A stretch of DNA of 64,000 nt from Dyella_B sp035503745 (GCF_035503745.1 NZ_DATJTC010000025.1:62001-126000), one strand, 5' to 3'; numbered from the stretch's first letter, positions 25,606 through 34,661 are shown. Notes: a model not told the origin generated them from the sequence alone. Numbers and translations: made by a program.

Positions 25606-26853
25606 ATGAACGCCAAGCCCAGCCAGCCTTCCCTCGATTTCGACGTGCAGCGGGTGCGCGAGGATTTCCCATTGCTGCGCCGTACGGTGCATGGCAAGCC
25701 GCTGGTGTATCTGGATAACGCCAATACCAGCCAGAAGCCGCGGCAGGTGATCGAGGCGGTGGACCGGCATTACCGCGAGCACAATGCGAACGTGGCGCGC
25801 GCGGTGCACCAGCTCGGCGAAGAGGCCACGGCCGCTTACGAAAGCGCGCGCGATAAGCTGGCCGGTTTCATCAACGCCAGTTCGCGCAACGAAGTGGTGC
25901 TGACCTCCGGCACCACGCAGTCGATGAACCTGGTGGCCTACAGCTACGCGTTGCCGCGCCTCAAGCCCGGCGATACGATCCTCACCACCGTGATGGAGCA
26001 CCACGCCAACATCGTGCCGTGGCAGTTGGTGGCGATGCGCAGCGGTGCGACAGTGAAAGCGGCGCCGATCAATGAGCGCGGCGAATTGATCGTCGAAAAA
26101 TTCTTCGAGCTGCTGACGCCGGACGTAAAGCTTGCCTGCGTCACCCATGTTTCCAACGTGCTAGGCACGGTCAACCCCGTGCGCGAGATCGCGCGCGAAT
26201 GCCGCCGTCGCGGTATCCCGTTGCTGGTGGATGGTTCGCAGGCGCTGCCGCACCGTCCGGTGGACGTGCAGGCGCTCGGCTGCGATTTCTACGCGCTGAC
26301 CGGCCACAAGATGCTGGCGCCCACCGGCACCGGCGCGCTGTGGGCCAAGCGTGAACACCTGCAGGCCATGCCGCCGTTCTTCGGTGGCGGCGAGATGATT
26401 CGCGAAGTGCGTTTGGACGGCACCACCTTCGCCGAACCGCCGCACAAGTTTGAAGCGGGCACGCCAAACATCGCCGGCTTTGCGGGCGTCGGCGCCGCCA
26501 TCGATTACATCCAGGCGCTGGGCTTCGATGCGACGCGCGCGTGGGAGCACGAGCTGCTTGTTTACGCCACCGAACGCCTGCGCGAGGTTCCTGGTTTGCG
26601 CATCTTCGGCGAAGCGGCGGAAAAAGAGCCGGTCATTTCCTTTTTGATCGAAGGCGCGCAAGCGACGGATCTCGCGACGCTGCTTGACCTGGAAGGCGTG
26701 GCGGTGCGCTCGGGCCATCATTGTGCGCATCCGCTGATGCAGTTCTACGGCGTGCCCGCCACGCTGCGCGCATCGCTGGCGTTCTACAACACGCGCGAAG
26801 AAATCGACGCATTCGTCGCGGCCTTGCTCAAGGTGCGCAAACTGTTGCTTTGA
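25606..26853 (+). CDS. sufS: Cysteine desulfurase SufS
   Basis: A 415-residue PLP enzyme that takes sulfur from cysteine for cluster assembly, leaving alanine. The PLP lysine is Lys235 in LTGHKMLAPTGTGALW. The persulfide-forming cysteine is in the RSGHHCAHPLM motif typical of class II desulfurases (SufS rather than IscS). No sufE or sufU gene, the usual sulfur acceptor, is present in the window, so the partner must lie elsewhere. The gap to the following GNAT gene is 213 bases, the largest break in the operon. Confidence 0.96.
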   Translation: MNAKPSQPSLDFDVQRVREDFPLLRRTVHGKPLVYLDNANTSQKPRQVIEAVDRHYREHNANVARAVHQLGEEATAAYESARDKLAGFINASSRNEVVLTSGTTQSMNLVAYSYALPRLKPGDTILTTVMEHHANIVPWQLVAMRSGATVKAAPINERGELIVEKFFELLTPDVKLACVTHVSNVLGTVNPVREIARECRRRGIPLLVDGSQALPHRPVDVQALGCDFYALTGHKMLAPTGTGALWAKREHLQAMPPFFGGGEMIREVRLDGTTFAEPPHKFEAGTPNIAGFAGVGAAIDYIQALGFDATRAWEHELLVYATERLREVPGLRIFGEAAEKEPVISFLIEGAQATDLATLLDLEGVAVRSGHHCAHPLMQFYGVPATLRASLAFYNTREEIDAFVAALLKVRKLLL

Positions 26854-27066
26854 CCGTTTCGCACGGTATTGCAGCGAAACGGCGCGCGGCGGGTAGCGCG
26901 ATCCCGTCGATCAGTGCCGGTGCCCGGCGCCAGCGCGGGCAAGCCATGCGGTCCAGATGATCCCACCCTTCACGGCGGACTCGTTAGCTCCGCCCAATCG
27001 CGCGCCTGCGTCAACGATGCGGCGTGGCATCTATGGCCGGCCGCGCAAGGCGATTATCATCGAGGG

Positions 27067-27618
27067 ATGATTACCGATATCGCCCCAGATTTTCGTATGG
27101 CCGGCGTGGCCGATGTGCCGGCCATCGTGGCGTTGGTCGAATCCGCGTATCGCGGCGCGTCGGGCCGGCGCGGATGGACGACCGAGTCCGATCTGCTCGA
27201 TGGCCGGCGCACGGATGAGGAACTGGTTTCCCAACTGTTCGTCGCGCCTGACAGCGTTATCCTGCTCGCGTCGGTCGATCGGGTGCTGCGCGCCTGTTGT
27301 CACATCCAGCGCCAGGGCGATGTTGCCTACTTCGGTCTGTTCGCTGTCGATCCGCCGTGGCAGCGCGGCGGCCTGGGCAAGCGGCTGTTGGCCGAGGCGG
27401 AGCGGGTGGCCGGCGAGGTCTGGCGTTGCGCGGCGATGCACATGACCGTGATCGACGTGCGCGCGGAGCTGATCGCGTGGTACGAGCGGCGCGGCTATCG
27501 CCGCACGGGCCAATACAAGCCCTTTCCGTACGGCGACGAGCGCGTGGGTGTTCCGCTGCGCGACGATCTGCGCTTCGAATTGCTTATCAAGGCCTTGTCG
27601 GCAGGAGCGGCGGCGTGA
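27067..27618 (+). CDS. GNAT family N-acetyltransferase
   Basis: A 183-residue GNAT-fold protein. The acetyl-CoA binding motif A is FAVDPPWQRGGLGKRLLAEAE (around residues 97-117), with the Q/R-x2-G-x-G/A element as QRGGLG. The YERRGYRRTG segment near 140-149 is the usual motif B end. The substrate is unknown. The ATG at 27067 is preceded by GAGGG. The stop overlaps the GTG start of the Rieske gene. Position at the end of the suf operon suggests co-expression, but the 213-base gap leaves room for a separate promoter. Confidence 0.88.
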   Translation: MITDIAPDFRMAGVADVPAIVALVESAYRGASGRRGWTTESDLLDGRRTDEELVSQLFVAPDSVILLASVDRVLRACCHIQRQGDVAYFGLFAVDPPWQRGGLGKRLLAEAERVAGEVWRCAAMHMTVIDVRAELIAWYERRGYRRTGQYKPFPYGDERVGVPLRDDLRFELLIKALSAGAAA

Positions 27619-27932
27619 ACGAAACATGGGTCGAAGTGGGCACGCGATCGGATCTGCTGCCCGGTGAATTCAAGGTGGTGTGGGATGGCGATACTGCCAT
27701 CGCGGTGTTCAATATCGACGGCGACCTGTACGCGGTAGAGGACATCTGCACGCATGATGGCGGCGAGCTGGCCGGCGGCGACATCCACGGGTTGGAGGTG
27801 GAATGCCCGCGCCATGGCGCACGTTTCGACCTGCGCACCGGCCAGCCGACCTGTCCGCCGGCTTACGAGCCGATCCATCGGTTTCCGGTGCGCGAGAGCG
27901 ATGGCCTGATCTGGACGCGCGACGACCGCTGA
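27615..27932 (+). CDS. Rieske [2Fe-2S] ferredoxin, NirD/HcaC-like
   Basis: A 105-residue stand-alone Rieske protein. The cluster ligands are Cys45 and His47 (CTH) and Cys64 and His67 (CPRH), and the whole domain ends at DLIWTRDD, so no oxygenase is fused. Such proteins pass electrons to non-haem iron oxygenases or act as small redox carriers. It begins with GTG overlapping the acetyltransferase stop (GTGA). Placement behind sufS suggests it is an Fe-S client or helper of the SUF system; this is an inference. It ends 14 bases before the convergent exporter operon. Confidence 0.92.
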   Translation: MNETWVEVGTRSDLLPGEFKVVWDGDTAIAVFNIDGDLYAVEDICTHDGGELAGGDIHGLEVECPRHGARFDLRTGQPTCPPAYEPIHRFPVRESDGLIWTRDDR

Positions 27933-27946
27933 TGCGTTAGCCGCGA

Positions 27947-28864
27947 TCAGTGCGAGGTGCCGGCCGGTTGCGGCGCGAACTTCACCACCACGCGCTGGCC
28001 GATCCGCAGCGGCGTGGAGGGCTGTTGATCGAACGCCAGCACGCACTCCACCGTGCGCGTGTTGGCCCGCACCTGCGGGTCGTCTTCCAGCGTGCTGGCG
28101 CCAAAGACATCGCCGATGCGCAGCACATGTGCCTGCAATGGCGCCATGCCGGCGCCGCTGTCGTCGTCTACCTCGGCCGCCATGCCCTGGTGCACGACGC
28201 CAATGAACGATTCGTTGAGCTCGGCGCGCACGATACGCGGCGCGTCGGGCAGCACTACGAAGATGGGGCCCGACGCCGGCGATACCGTGGCGCCCGGTTG
28301 CACCATGCGTTGCACGATTTCGCCATCCACCGGCGAACGCAGGCTGCGCAGTTCAAGCTGATAGCGCGCAGCGGCAACTTTCTGTGCGGCCAGCGCGGTA
28401 TTGGCTTTGGCGTTTTCCCACTCGGCATGCACCTGTTGTGCGTTTTCGCGTGCATCGTCGGCGCTCTGCACGTCGCCGGCACCGGCTTTGGCGGCTTGTT
28501 CCAGGCGCGAGGCGCGCAGATCGGCGGATTTCACGCGCTGTTGGAGCGCGCTGGCCTGGTCGGCAGCCTGTTGCTGCTCGGCCTGCGCCGAGTCGAGTGC
28601 GAGCTTGGCGGGCTCGAGCTTGAGCTGCGCCAGCAGCTGCCCCTTATGCACGTGCTGGCCTTCGTGTGCGTCCACGTTGTCGACGACGCCTTCGGCAGGC
28701 ATGGTCAGCTTGAGCAGGCCACCCTCGATATCGATGCGTCCGCGCGCCACGGCCGCATAGGCCGGTGCCGCCGGGCTAGCCGCCGACGTCTGGTCCTGCG
28801 AGCAGCCGCAGAGCAGCGCCGCTGCAAGCAAGGCCAGTGCGAAGCGGGGGTGACGCGGATTCAT
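27947..28864 (-). CDS. HlyD/MacA-type membrane fusion lipoprotein of an ABC exporter
   Basis: A 305-residue periplasmic adaptor. The signal peptide ends in a lipobox (LALLAAALLCGC), predicting lipid attachment at Cys21. A split biotinyl-lipoyl domain (KLTMPAEGVVDNVDAHEGQHVHKGQLLAQL, then LRSPVDGEIVQRMVQPGATV) flanks an Ala/Gln-rich coiled-coil hairpin of about 95 residues, followed by a beta-barrel. The start at 28864 overlaps the ATPase stop (ATGA). It bridges the inner-membrane ABC complex and the outer-membrane channel encoded upstream. Confidence 0.9.
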   Translation of the reverse strand: MNPRHPRFALALLAAALLCGCSQDQTSAASPAAPAYAAVARGRIDIEGGLLKLTMPAEGVVDNVDAHEGQHVHKGQLLAQLKLEPAKLALDSAQAEQQQAADQASALQQRVKSADLRASRLEQAAKAGAGDVQSADDARENAQQVHAEWENAKANTALAAQKVAAARYQLELRSLRSPVDGEIVQRMVQPGATVSPASGPIFVVLPDAPRIVRAELNESFIGVVHQGMAAEVDDDSGAGMAPLQAHVLRIGDVFGASTLEDDPQVRANTRTVECVLAFDQQPSTPLRIGQRVVVKFAPQPAGTSH

Positions 28865-29625
28865 GCGGAGGGCTCCTTGGCCTCGGATGCGCCGGACGGC
28901 GATGGCCGGACATGGTCGCTCAGAATGCGGCCGTCTTCCATCGCCAGCACGCGGTCGGCGTGGCCGACCAGGCGCGGATCGTGGCTGACGCAAAGCACGG
29001 TGGTGCCGTGCGTGCGTGCGATGCGGTGCAGGATGTCGATGATGGTCTGGCCGTTGGCTGCGTCGAGCGCGCTGGTGGGTTCGTCGGCGAACAGCAGTTC
29101 CGGCTGCTTGGCCAGGGCGCGCGCGATCGCCACGCGCTGCTTTTCGCCGCCGGAAAGTTCCGCCGGGCGCAGGCGCATGCGCGGCCCCAGGCCCACTTCT
29201 TCCAGCGAATCGATCGCGCGCTTGCGCGCCATGCCTTTGGTCAGGCCCATGTAGGTCAGCGGCAGTTCGACCTGCTCCAGTGCGCTCAGCGCCGGGAACA
29301 AGTTGAAGCCTTGGAACACGAAGCCGGTGTGTTGCAGGCGGAAGTTCTCCAGTTCGCGCATGCCCATGCCGCCCAGTTCATGGCCGAGCGCGAGCACGCC
29401 GCCCGCGTCGGCCGGCTGCAAGCCGCTCAAGATGGCCAGCAGTGTGCTTTTGCCGCAGCCGGACGGGCCGGAGATCAGCGTCAGTTCGCCGGCATGCACG
29501 TCCAGCCATAAATCTTGCAGCACGCTGCTGTGGACGCGTCCGGACACGAAGGACTTGCTGACGCCACGCGCTTGCAGCGAGGGCGTGCGCGAGGAGGGCG
29601 CCTGCATGGCAGCGGCCGCGTTCAT
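28861..29625 (-). CDS. ABC exporter ATP-binding protein, MacB/LolD/DevA type
   Basis: A 254-residue ATPase with Walker A (GPSGCGKST), Q-loop (VFQGFNLFPALSA), signature (LSGGEKQRVAIARAL), Walker B (LLFADEPTSALD) and H-loop (VSHDPR). This pattern belongs to the LolD/MacB group that works with FtsX-like permeases and moves substrates from the periplasm outwards. I start at the ATG at 29625, which overlaps the permease stop by four bases; the longer open frame upstream is inside the permease gene. Confidence 0.93.
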   Translation of the reverse strand: MNAAAAMQAPSSRTPSLQARGVSKSFVSGRVHSSVLQDLWLDVHAGELTLISGPSGCGKSTLLAILSGLQPADAGGVLALGHELGGMGMRELENFRLQHTGFVFQGFNLFPALSALEQVELPLTYMGLTKGMARKRAIDSLEEVGLGPRMRLRPAELSGGEKQRVAIARALAKQPELLFADEPTSALDAANGQTIIDILHRIARTHGTTVLCVSHDPRLVGHADRVLAMEDGRILSDHVRPSPSGASEAKEPSA

Positions 29626-30755
29626 CGCAGCAGGCTCGCCGGGTCCGCGCGGCGCAGGCTGCGCATTGCGGCCAGCCCCGACACGATCGCCAGCGCCATG
29701 CTCAGCGAAAGGCAGACGGCGGCGGTAAGCGGGTGAAGTTCCATCGGTACGCTGCGATTGCGCGCGATGATCAGCAGCACGATGCCGATCACGATGCTGC
29801 ATACCAGGCCCAGCGCGCCGACCCAGAAGGCTTGTTCCATGATCACCTTGCGCAGCGCGCCGCGGCCCACGCCCAATGCGTTGAGCGTGGCGTATTCGCG
29901 GATGGAGCCGATCACCGCCGCGATCAAGGTCTGGCTGGTGATCACCGCGCCGACCAGGAACACGATGCCCGCCAGGAACAGCACGCCCGCGCCCGCGCCG
30001 GTGTCGAGCATCCAGTACAGCTGCGACTGGCGCGCGAATTCCCTGGCCGTCCAGACGGTGTAGGGGCCGAATGCGTTCGAGCCGGTCAGGCGCGCGGCAA
30101 CCTGCTTGGCCTTGGAAGGATCGCGCAGCTTGGCGACGAAGTAGGTCATCATGCCGGCGTCGTTGGGATCCAGGTCGAGTACGCGCGCGGTATCCAGCGA
30201 GGAAACGATGTTGACGCCGCCGAGCGCGCGCAGGCCGCTGCTTACGCCCACCACGCGCACGCGCTGGCCGTTGATCGCGGCGGTATCGCCGATGTTGACG
30301 CCGAGGCTGTCGATGTCCGCCTTGTCCACGATCACCGCGCCCGGCTCGTTCAATTTCGCGCGCAGTGCCGGCGGCAGCGCACGCGAGAACATCATGCCGT
30401 CCGGGCGTGTATCGATGCCGGAGACGAACACCGACACGCCGCCGGTATCGCGCGGTCCGCGCCAATCGGCATCGACCCAGCGGAACGGTTCGACGCGGGT
30501 GACATCCGGATCCATGCGCAACCGCATTGCGACGTCTTCACTGATGGGGCGGCCCAGATTGACGCTCTGCGTGCCGGGATAGCCGGCCCACAAGTCGGCC
30601 GACGAGCCGGTGATATAGACGCTTGCGCTGCCGAAAATGCCCAGCACCAGCGCAGCCTGCAACAATTGCAGCAAGCCGGCGAATCCCACCGCCACGACGG
30701 CGGGCAGGAAGCGCCGCCATTCATGGATAAGCGTCTTGCGCGCCAGCGCCACCAT
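29622..30755 (-). CDS. FtsX-like ABC permease, DevC/MacB type
   Basis: A 377-residue permease with one N-terminal membrane helix (about 16-42), a large periplasmic domain (MacB_PCD-like, 45-255) and three C-terminal helices of the FtsX domain (about 263-290, 315-340, 350-368). There is no fused ATPase, so it is the split DevC-like form of MacB. It works with the ATPase and adaptor downstream and the channel upstream. Starts at 30755, sharing one base with the channel gene stop (TGATG). Confidence 0.9.
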   Translation of the reverse strand: MVALARKTLIHEWRRFLPAVVAVGFAGLLQLLQAALVLGIFGSASVYITGSSADLWAGYPGTQSVNLGRPISEDVAMRLRMDPDVTRVEPFRWVDADWRGPRDTGGVSVFVSGIDTRPDGMMFSRALPPALRAKLNEPGAVIVDKADIDSLGVNIGDTAAINGQRVRVVGVSSGLRALGGVNIVSSLDTARVLDLDPNDAGMMTYFVAKLRDPSKAKQVAARLTGSNAFGPYTVWTAREFARQSQLYWMLDTGAGAGVLFLAGIVFLVGAVITSQTLIAAVIGSIREYATLNALGVGRGALRKVIMEQAFWVGALGLVCSIVIGIVLLIIARNRSVPMELHPLTAAVCLSLSMALAIVSGLAAMRSLRRADPASLLR

Positions 30756-32185
30756 CAGCGGGCATCCTTCGGACGTGCGGATGCGTCGTAGTGAGCGGCG
30801 ACGTTGTCCCGTGGCAGGGGCGCGCCGCCCAGCGCCTTGTACAGCGACACGTAGGCGAGATCGCGTTCGGCGCGCGCGGAAATCAGTTCCAGTTGCGCAT
30901 TGCGCTGTGCGATCAGCGCGTCCTGCCACGCCAGTGTGCTGCTCAGGCCCAGGCCGCGGCGCTCGTCCACCGCCGCTGCATCGCGATCGGATGCCTGCAC
31001 GGCGCGTTCGGCGGCGTCTTCGCGCAGGCGCAGTTGCTGCAGGTCGCTCATGGCTGTTTCCGTTTCGGCGACACCTTGCAGCACGGCCTGGCGATAGGCG
31101 TACACCGCCGCTTTCAGCTCGTGGTCTTTGGCGTGTGCTTGCGCCACGCGCATGCCCCAGTCGAACAGGGGCATGTCCACCACCGGGCCGACCGAAAAGA
31201 TGCCTTCGCCGGAACGGAAGAATGTATGGTGATGCAGGATGTTCAGCGACCAATCCAGCGAGCTGCCCAGGCCGATATGCGGATAGATGTCCGCATGGCT
31301 GAGCCCGGCTTCGCCCGCGGCGCGCAGCACGTCGGCCTCGGCGCTGGCGATTTCGGGGCGGGTACGCAGGAGGTCGGCGGGTGCGCTGGTCAGTTGCCAG
31401 CTGCCCAGTTCGGGTTGCGCGCCGGCATCGGCCAGCCATGCCGGATCGGGCTCGTTCTGGCCCAGCAGCACGGCCAGTTGCTGCGCGTTGGCTTCGATCG
31501 CGCGTTGCGGGTCGGTCAGCGCTATTTCTGCACGGGCCAGTTCTAATTCGGCAGCGGCGACGTCGGCGGGCGAGGCCAGCTTGAGCTGCGCGCGCACCTG
31601 CACCAGGCGCAGTTTCTCGCGATCGGCATCGCGCACCTGGGCCAGTTCTTGCGCCTGCTGCTGGGCGGTGCGCAATTCGATCCAGCAGCGCGCGACCTCG
31701 GCAACCAGGGTGACGTAGGCGCTTTGCCATTGCGCGCGCGCGGTGCTCAGGTTGCCGTTGGCGAGACGGCGGGTGCTTTTCAAGGCGCCGAAAAACGGTA
31801 CTTCCCACAGGGCGTCGAAACCGGCGATGAAATACGACGCGCTGGCGTCGGGCTGGATCACTTGGTTGGTGTCCGCGCGCAGGCTCGGCAGGTATTTGTC
31901 GGTGGCGTGGCCGTAAAGGATGCGTACGGCAAGCAGGCGTTCGGCGGCGGCGGCGACATCCAGGTTGCCGTCCAGCGCGCGTTCGACCAGGGCGTTGAGG
32001 TCCGGATCGTTGAACGCCTGCCACCAATTGTGCAGGTCCGGTTGCGCCGGGCCGCCGGGCGGCGCGGGAAGGGGCGCGTTGCGCCATGCCTGGGGTACCG
32101 GAGGCTTCAGGGCCGGCAGCGGTGCGGCGCTGCAACCGGCGAGCAAGGTCAGCGCCAGGGCCGCAAGCAGGCGCAGCGCGGCCAT
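30755..32185 (-). CDS. Outer membrane efflux lipoprotein, NodT/OprM family
   Basis: A 476-residue TolC-like channel. The lipoprotein signal ends LALTLLAGC (lipid on Cys18). Two homologous halves with long helices and the NodT family start (WWQAFNDPDLNALVERAL, then NLDVAAAAERLLAVR) follow. The second half begins near DLLRTRPEIASAEADVLRAAGE, a strong family marker. I favour the ATG at 32185, which puts the signal peptide directly at the N-terminus; an ATG at 32263 would add 26 residues. It is the first gene of the four-gene exporter operon (channel, permease, ATPase, adaptor). Confidence 0.9.
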   Translation of the reverse strand: MAALRLLAALALTLLAGCSAAPLPALKPPVPQAWRNAPLPAPPGGPAQPDLHNWWQAFNDPDLNALVERALDGNLDVAAAAERLLAVRILYGHATDKYLPSLRADTNQVIQPDASASYFIAGFDALWEVPFFGALKSTRRLANGNLSTARAQWQSAYVTLVAEVARCWIELRTAQQQAQELAQVRDADREKLRLVQVRAQLKLASPADVAAAELELARAEIALTDPQRAIEANAQQLAVLLGQNEPDPAWLADAGAQPELGSWQLTSAPADLLRTRPEIASAEADVLRAAGEAGLSHADIYPHIGLGSSLDWSLNILHHHTFFRSGEGIFSVGPVVDMPLFDWGMRVAQAHAKDHELKAAVYAYRQAVLQGVAETETAMSDLQQLRLREDAAERAVQASDRDAAAVDERRGLGLSSTLAWQDALIAQRNAQLELISARAERDLAYVSLYKALGGAPLPRDNVAAHYDASARPKDAR

Positions 32186-32410
32186 CGACGGACGGCCAAA
32201 TCGAAGCGGGTGGCGCAAAGCGGCATCGTGCACGGGCTTAAGAACCGTCAATGAAGCGTGCAAATCGTAAGCATACCGGGTTAAGGCTTCGATTTGGCTT
32301 ACTTGTTACGGAACAACTTACGGTTGCTTGCCTAAGCCTTGCGTTCCCGGAAAGGAGACCGAAAGGGGGTGCTTGCCAAGATGAGCCTCGTTTTGATGCT
32401 GGAGTGGTGC
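32186..32410. promoter_or_regulatory. Divergent promoter region of the exporter operon and the phosphatase gene
   Basis: This 225-base gap is clearly richer in A and T than its surroundings around 32255-32335. It contains several GTAAG/CTTAC words (for example near 32267, 32297 and 32319) in both orientations, suggesting regulator binding. No particular promoter element or regulator can be named. Confidence 0.4.
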
Positions 32411-33112
32411 GTGACTGCCTGGAACATCCTCTGCGACTTTGACGGCACCATCTCCGTCGAGGACGTGATCGACTCGCTGCTTGACCGTTTCGGCCGCCCC
32501 GGCTGGGAGACCCTGGAACAGGACTGGCGCGCCGGTCGCATCGGTTCGCGTGAGTGCATGAGCGGGCAGGTCGGCTTGCTGGACATGCGCCGGGACGAGC
32601 TCGACAGCCATCTGGACGGCTTGTGGATCGACCACGCTTTCCCGGCGTTCGTCGAACGCGCCGCGCAGCTGCACACGCCCATCCGCGTGGTCAGCGACGG
32701 TCTGGATTACGCCATTCACCGCATCCTGGGCCGTTACGGCCTCGATCATCTCCCGCTGGCGGCCAATCACCTGGCCCCGGCCACGCCGCCGCGTCAATGG
32801 CAGCTTACCTCGCCCTTCCGGGCCGAAGGCTGCCGTAGCGGCACCTGCAAGTGCGCCTGCGTGGCGCAGGCACGCACGGGCGGCGCCAAGACCTTGCTGA
32901 TCGGCGATGGCGCCTCCGATTTCTGCGCCGCCGACCGGGTCGATTTCGTCTTCGCCAAGCACCGCCTGATTGAGCATTGCCGGGCGACGGGCATTCCCTA
33001 CGTGCCGATCACCGGCTTTGAGGATGCGCTGGAACTGCTGCCGCGCCTGCTCGATGGCAGTCTGCTGGCCGAGCCCGCGCCGCATGTCCTGCCGGCGGTC
33101 TCCAACTTCTAA
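32411..33112 (+). CDS. MtnX-like HAD-IB family phosphatase
   Basis: A 233-residue HAD phosphatase. The nucleophile motif is CDFDGTIS with Asp9 and Asp11, motif II is VVSDG around residue 93-97, and motif IV is IGDGASD at 164-170. A cysteine cluster (Cys141, 146, 148, 150, in CRSGTCKCAC) may bind metal. I start at GTG 32411 because a GGAG ribosome site lies 6 bases upstream and the family normally begins a few residues before the nucleophile; an ATG at 32381 is the alternative. The aminotransferase gene follows after 27 bases, so the two probably act on one metabolite. The true substrate is unknown, and methionine salvage is not indicated by neighbours. Confidence 0.85.
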   Translation: MTAWNILCDFDGTISVEDVIDSLLDRFGRPGWETLEQDWRAGRIGSRECMSGQVGLLDMRRDELDSHLDGLWIDHAFPAFVERAAQLHTPIRVVSDGLDYAIHRILGRYGLDHLPLAANHLAPATPPRQWQLTSPFRAEGCRSGTCKCACVAQARTGGAKTLLIGDGASDFCAADRVDFVFAKHRLIEHCRATGIPYVPITGFEDALELLPRLLDGSLLAEPAPHVLPAVSNF

Positions 33113-33139
33113 TCCGTTTTTTCCTTCGAGTTTTTTTCC

Positions 33140-34549
33140 ATGAATGCTTACGATCCGAACGCCGCAGCAGGCGTGATTCCTGACGCCCAGTTGCTGGCCG
33201 ACGAAGCGCAGTACAGTTCTTTCGGCGACACGGTGCATTACGTCGATCCGCCGAAGATTTTCCGCCATGGCGAAGGCAGCTGGATGTACGACACCGCCGG
33301 CGTGCCGTTCCTGGACCTGCAGATGTGGTACTCGGCGGTCAATTTCGGCTACGGCAACAAGCGCCTGAACGACACGCTCAAGCGTCAGATCGACGTGCTG
33401 CCGCAGGTGGCCAGCCAGTACCTGCACCAGACGCGCATCGAGCTGGCCAAGACCATCGCGGTGGACGCCCAGCAGAAGTTCGGCCTCAAGGGCCGCGTGC
33501 ATTTCAACGTCGGCGGTGCGCAGGCGGTGGAAGATTCGCTCAAGCTGGTGCGCAACTACAAGAACGGCAAGAGCCTGATGTTCGCCTTCGAGGGCGGCTA
33601 TCACGGCCGCACGCTCGGTGCCTCCTCGATTACTTCCAGCTACCGCTACCGCCGCCGCTTTGGTCACTTCGGCGAGCGCGCGATGTTCATTCCGTTCCCG
33701 TATCCGTTCCGCCGCCCCAAGGGCATGACGCCGGAAGAATATTCCGATGCCTGCGTGCGCCAGTTCGAGCGTCTGTTCGAGACTGAATACAACGGCGTGT
33801 GGGATCCCAAGGTCAATCAGGCCGAATATGCCGCGTTCTACGTGGAGCCGATCCAGGGCACCGGCGGCTACGTCGTACCGCCGCGCAACTTCTTCAAGGA
33901 CCTCAAGAAGGTGCTGGACAAGTACGGCATCCTGATGGTGGTCGACGAAATCCAGATGGGCTTTTGGCGTACCGGCAAGCTGTGGTCGATCGAGCACTTC
34001 GGCGTCACGCCGGACATCATCGTGTTCGGCAAGGCGTTGACCAACGGCCTCAATCCGCTCTCGGGCCTGTGGGCGCGCGAGGAGATGATCAACCCGACCA
34101 TCTTCCCGCCGGGCTCCACCCATTCGACGTTCAACTCCAACCCGCTCGGTACCTCCCTTGGGCTGGAAGTGATCAAGATGGGCTACGAGCTGAACTACGA
34201 AAAGACGGTGGCGGAGAAGGGCTCGCACTTCCTCGATGCACTCAAAGAACTGCAAAAGCGCCACAAGGAAATCGGCGACGTCGACGGCCTGGGGCTGGCG
34301 CTGCGCGCGGAGATCTGCACTGACGACGGCTTCACGCCGAACAAGGCACTCTTGGATAAGATGGTCGATATCGGCCTCGCCGGGGACCTTCAGCACAACG
34401 GCAAAAAAATCGGCCTGGTGCTGGACGTGGGCGGCTGGTACAAGAACGTGATCACCTTTGCGCCGTCGCTGGATATCAGCCACGAAGAAATCGATCTGGC
34501 CGTCGCGCTGCTCGATCAGTTGCTCGTCAAGGCAAAGAAAGCCATGTAA
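33140..34549 (+). CDS. Class III aminotransferase paired with the HAD phosphatase
   Basis: A 469-residue class III PLP transaminase. It contains NVGGAQAVEDSLKL, the aromatic stacking segment EGGYHGRTLGAS, EPIQGTGGY, the PLP-nitrogen Asp in VVDEIQMGFWRTG, and the Schiff-base Lys in VFGKALTNGLNPLSG. It is a typical aspartate aminotransferase superfamily member annotated only generally in Lysobacterales. The substrate is not deducible. It is distinct in sequence from the class III enzyme at 3344. A strong terminator lies 81 bases beyond the stop. Confidence 0.9.
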   Translation: MNAYDPNAAAGVIPDAQLLADEAQYSSFGDTVHYVDPPKIFRHGEGSWMYDTAGVPFLDLQMWYSAVNFGYGNKRLNDTLKRQIDVLPQVASQYLHQTRIELAKTIAVDAQQKFGLKGRVHFNVGGAQAVEDSLKLVRNYKNGKSLMFAFEGGYHGRTLGASSITSSYRYRRRFGHFGERAMFIPFPYPFRRPKGMTPEEYSDACVRQFERLFETEYNGVWDPKVNQAEYAAFYVEPIQGTGGYVVPPRNFFKDLKKVLDKYGILMVVDEIQMGFWRTGKLWSIEHFGVTPDIIVFGKALTNGLNPLSGLWAREEMINPTIFPPGSTHSTFNSNPLGTSLGLEVIKMGYELNYEKTVAEKGSHFLDALKELQKRHKEIGDVDGLGLALRAEICTDDGFTPNKALLDKMVDIGLAGDLQHNGKKIGLVLDVGGWYKNVITFAPSLDISHEEIDLAVALLDQLLVKAKKAM

Positions 34550-34630
34550 GCCCACAGCGACGGACGTCTGGACGTCCGTTCGCGGGTGACGATTCTTGTC
34601 GATGTTCCCATGCAGGGGAAGCTGGCAAAC

Positions 34631-34661
34631 ACGGCGGCGCTCAAGCGTCGCCGTTTTTTTT
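34631..34661 (+). terminator. Rho-independent terminator after the aminotransferase gene
   Basis: A 10-base-pair stem with one G-T pair (ACGGCGGCGC against GCGTCGCCGT, 4-base loop) is followed by eight T. It serves the plus-strand phosphatase-aminotransferase unit and overlaps the end of the convergent kinase gene. Confidence 0.85.
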
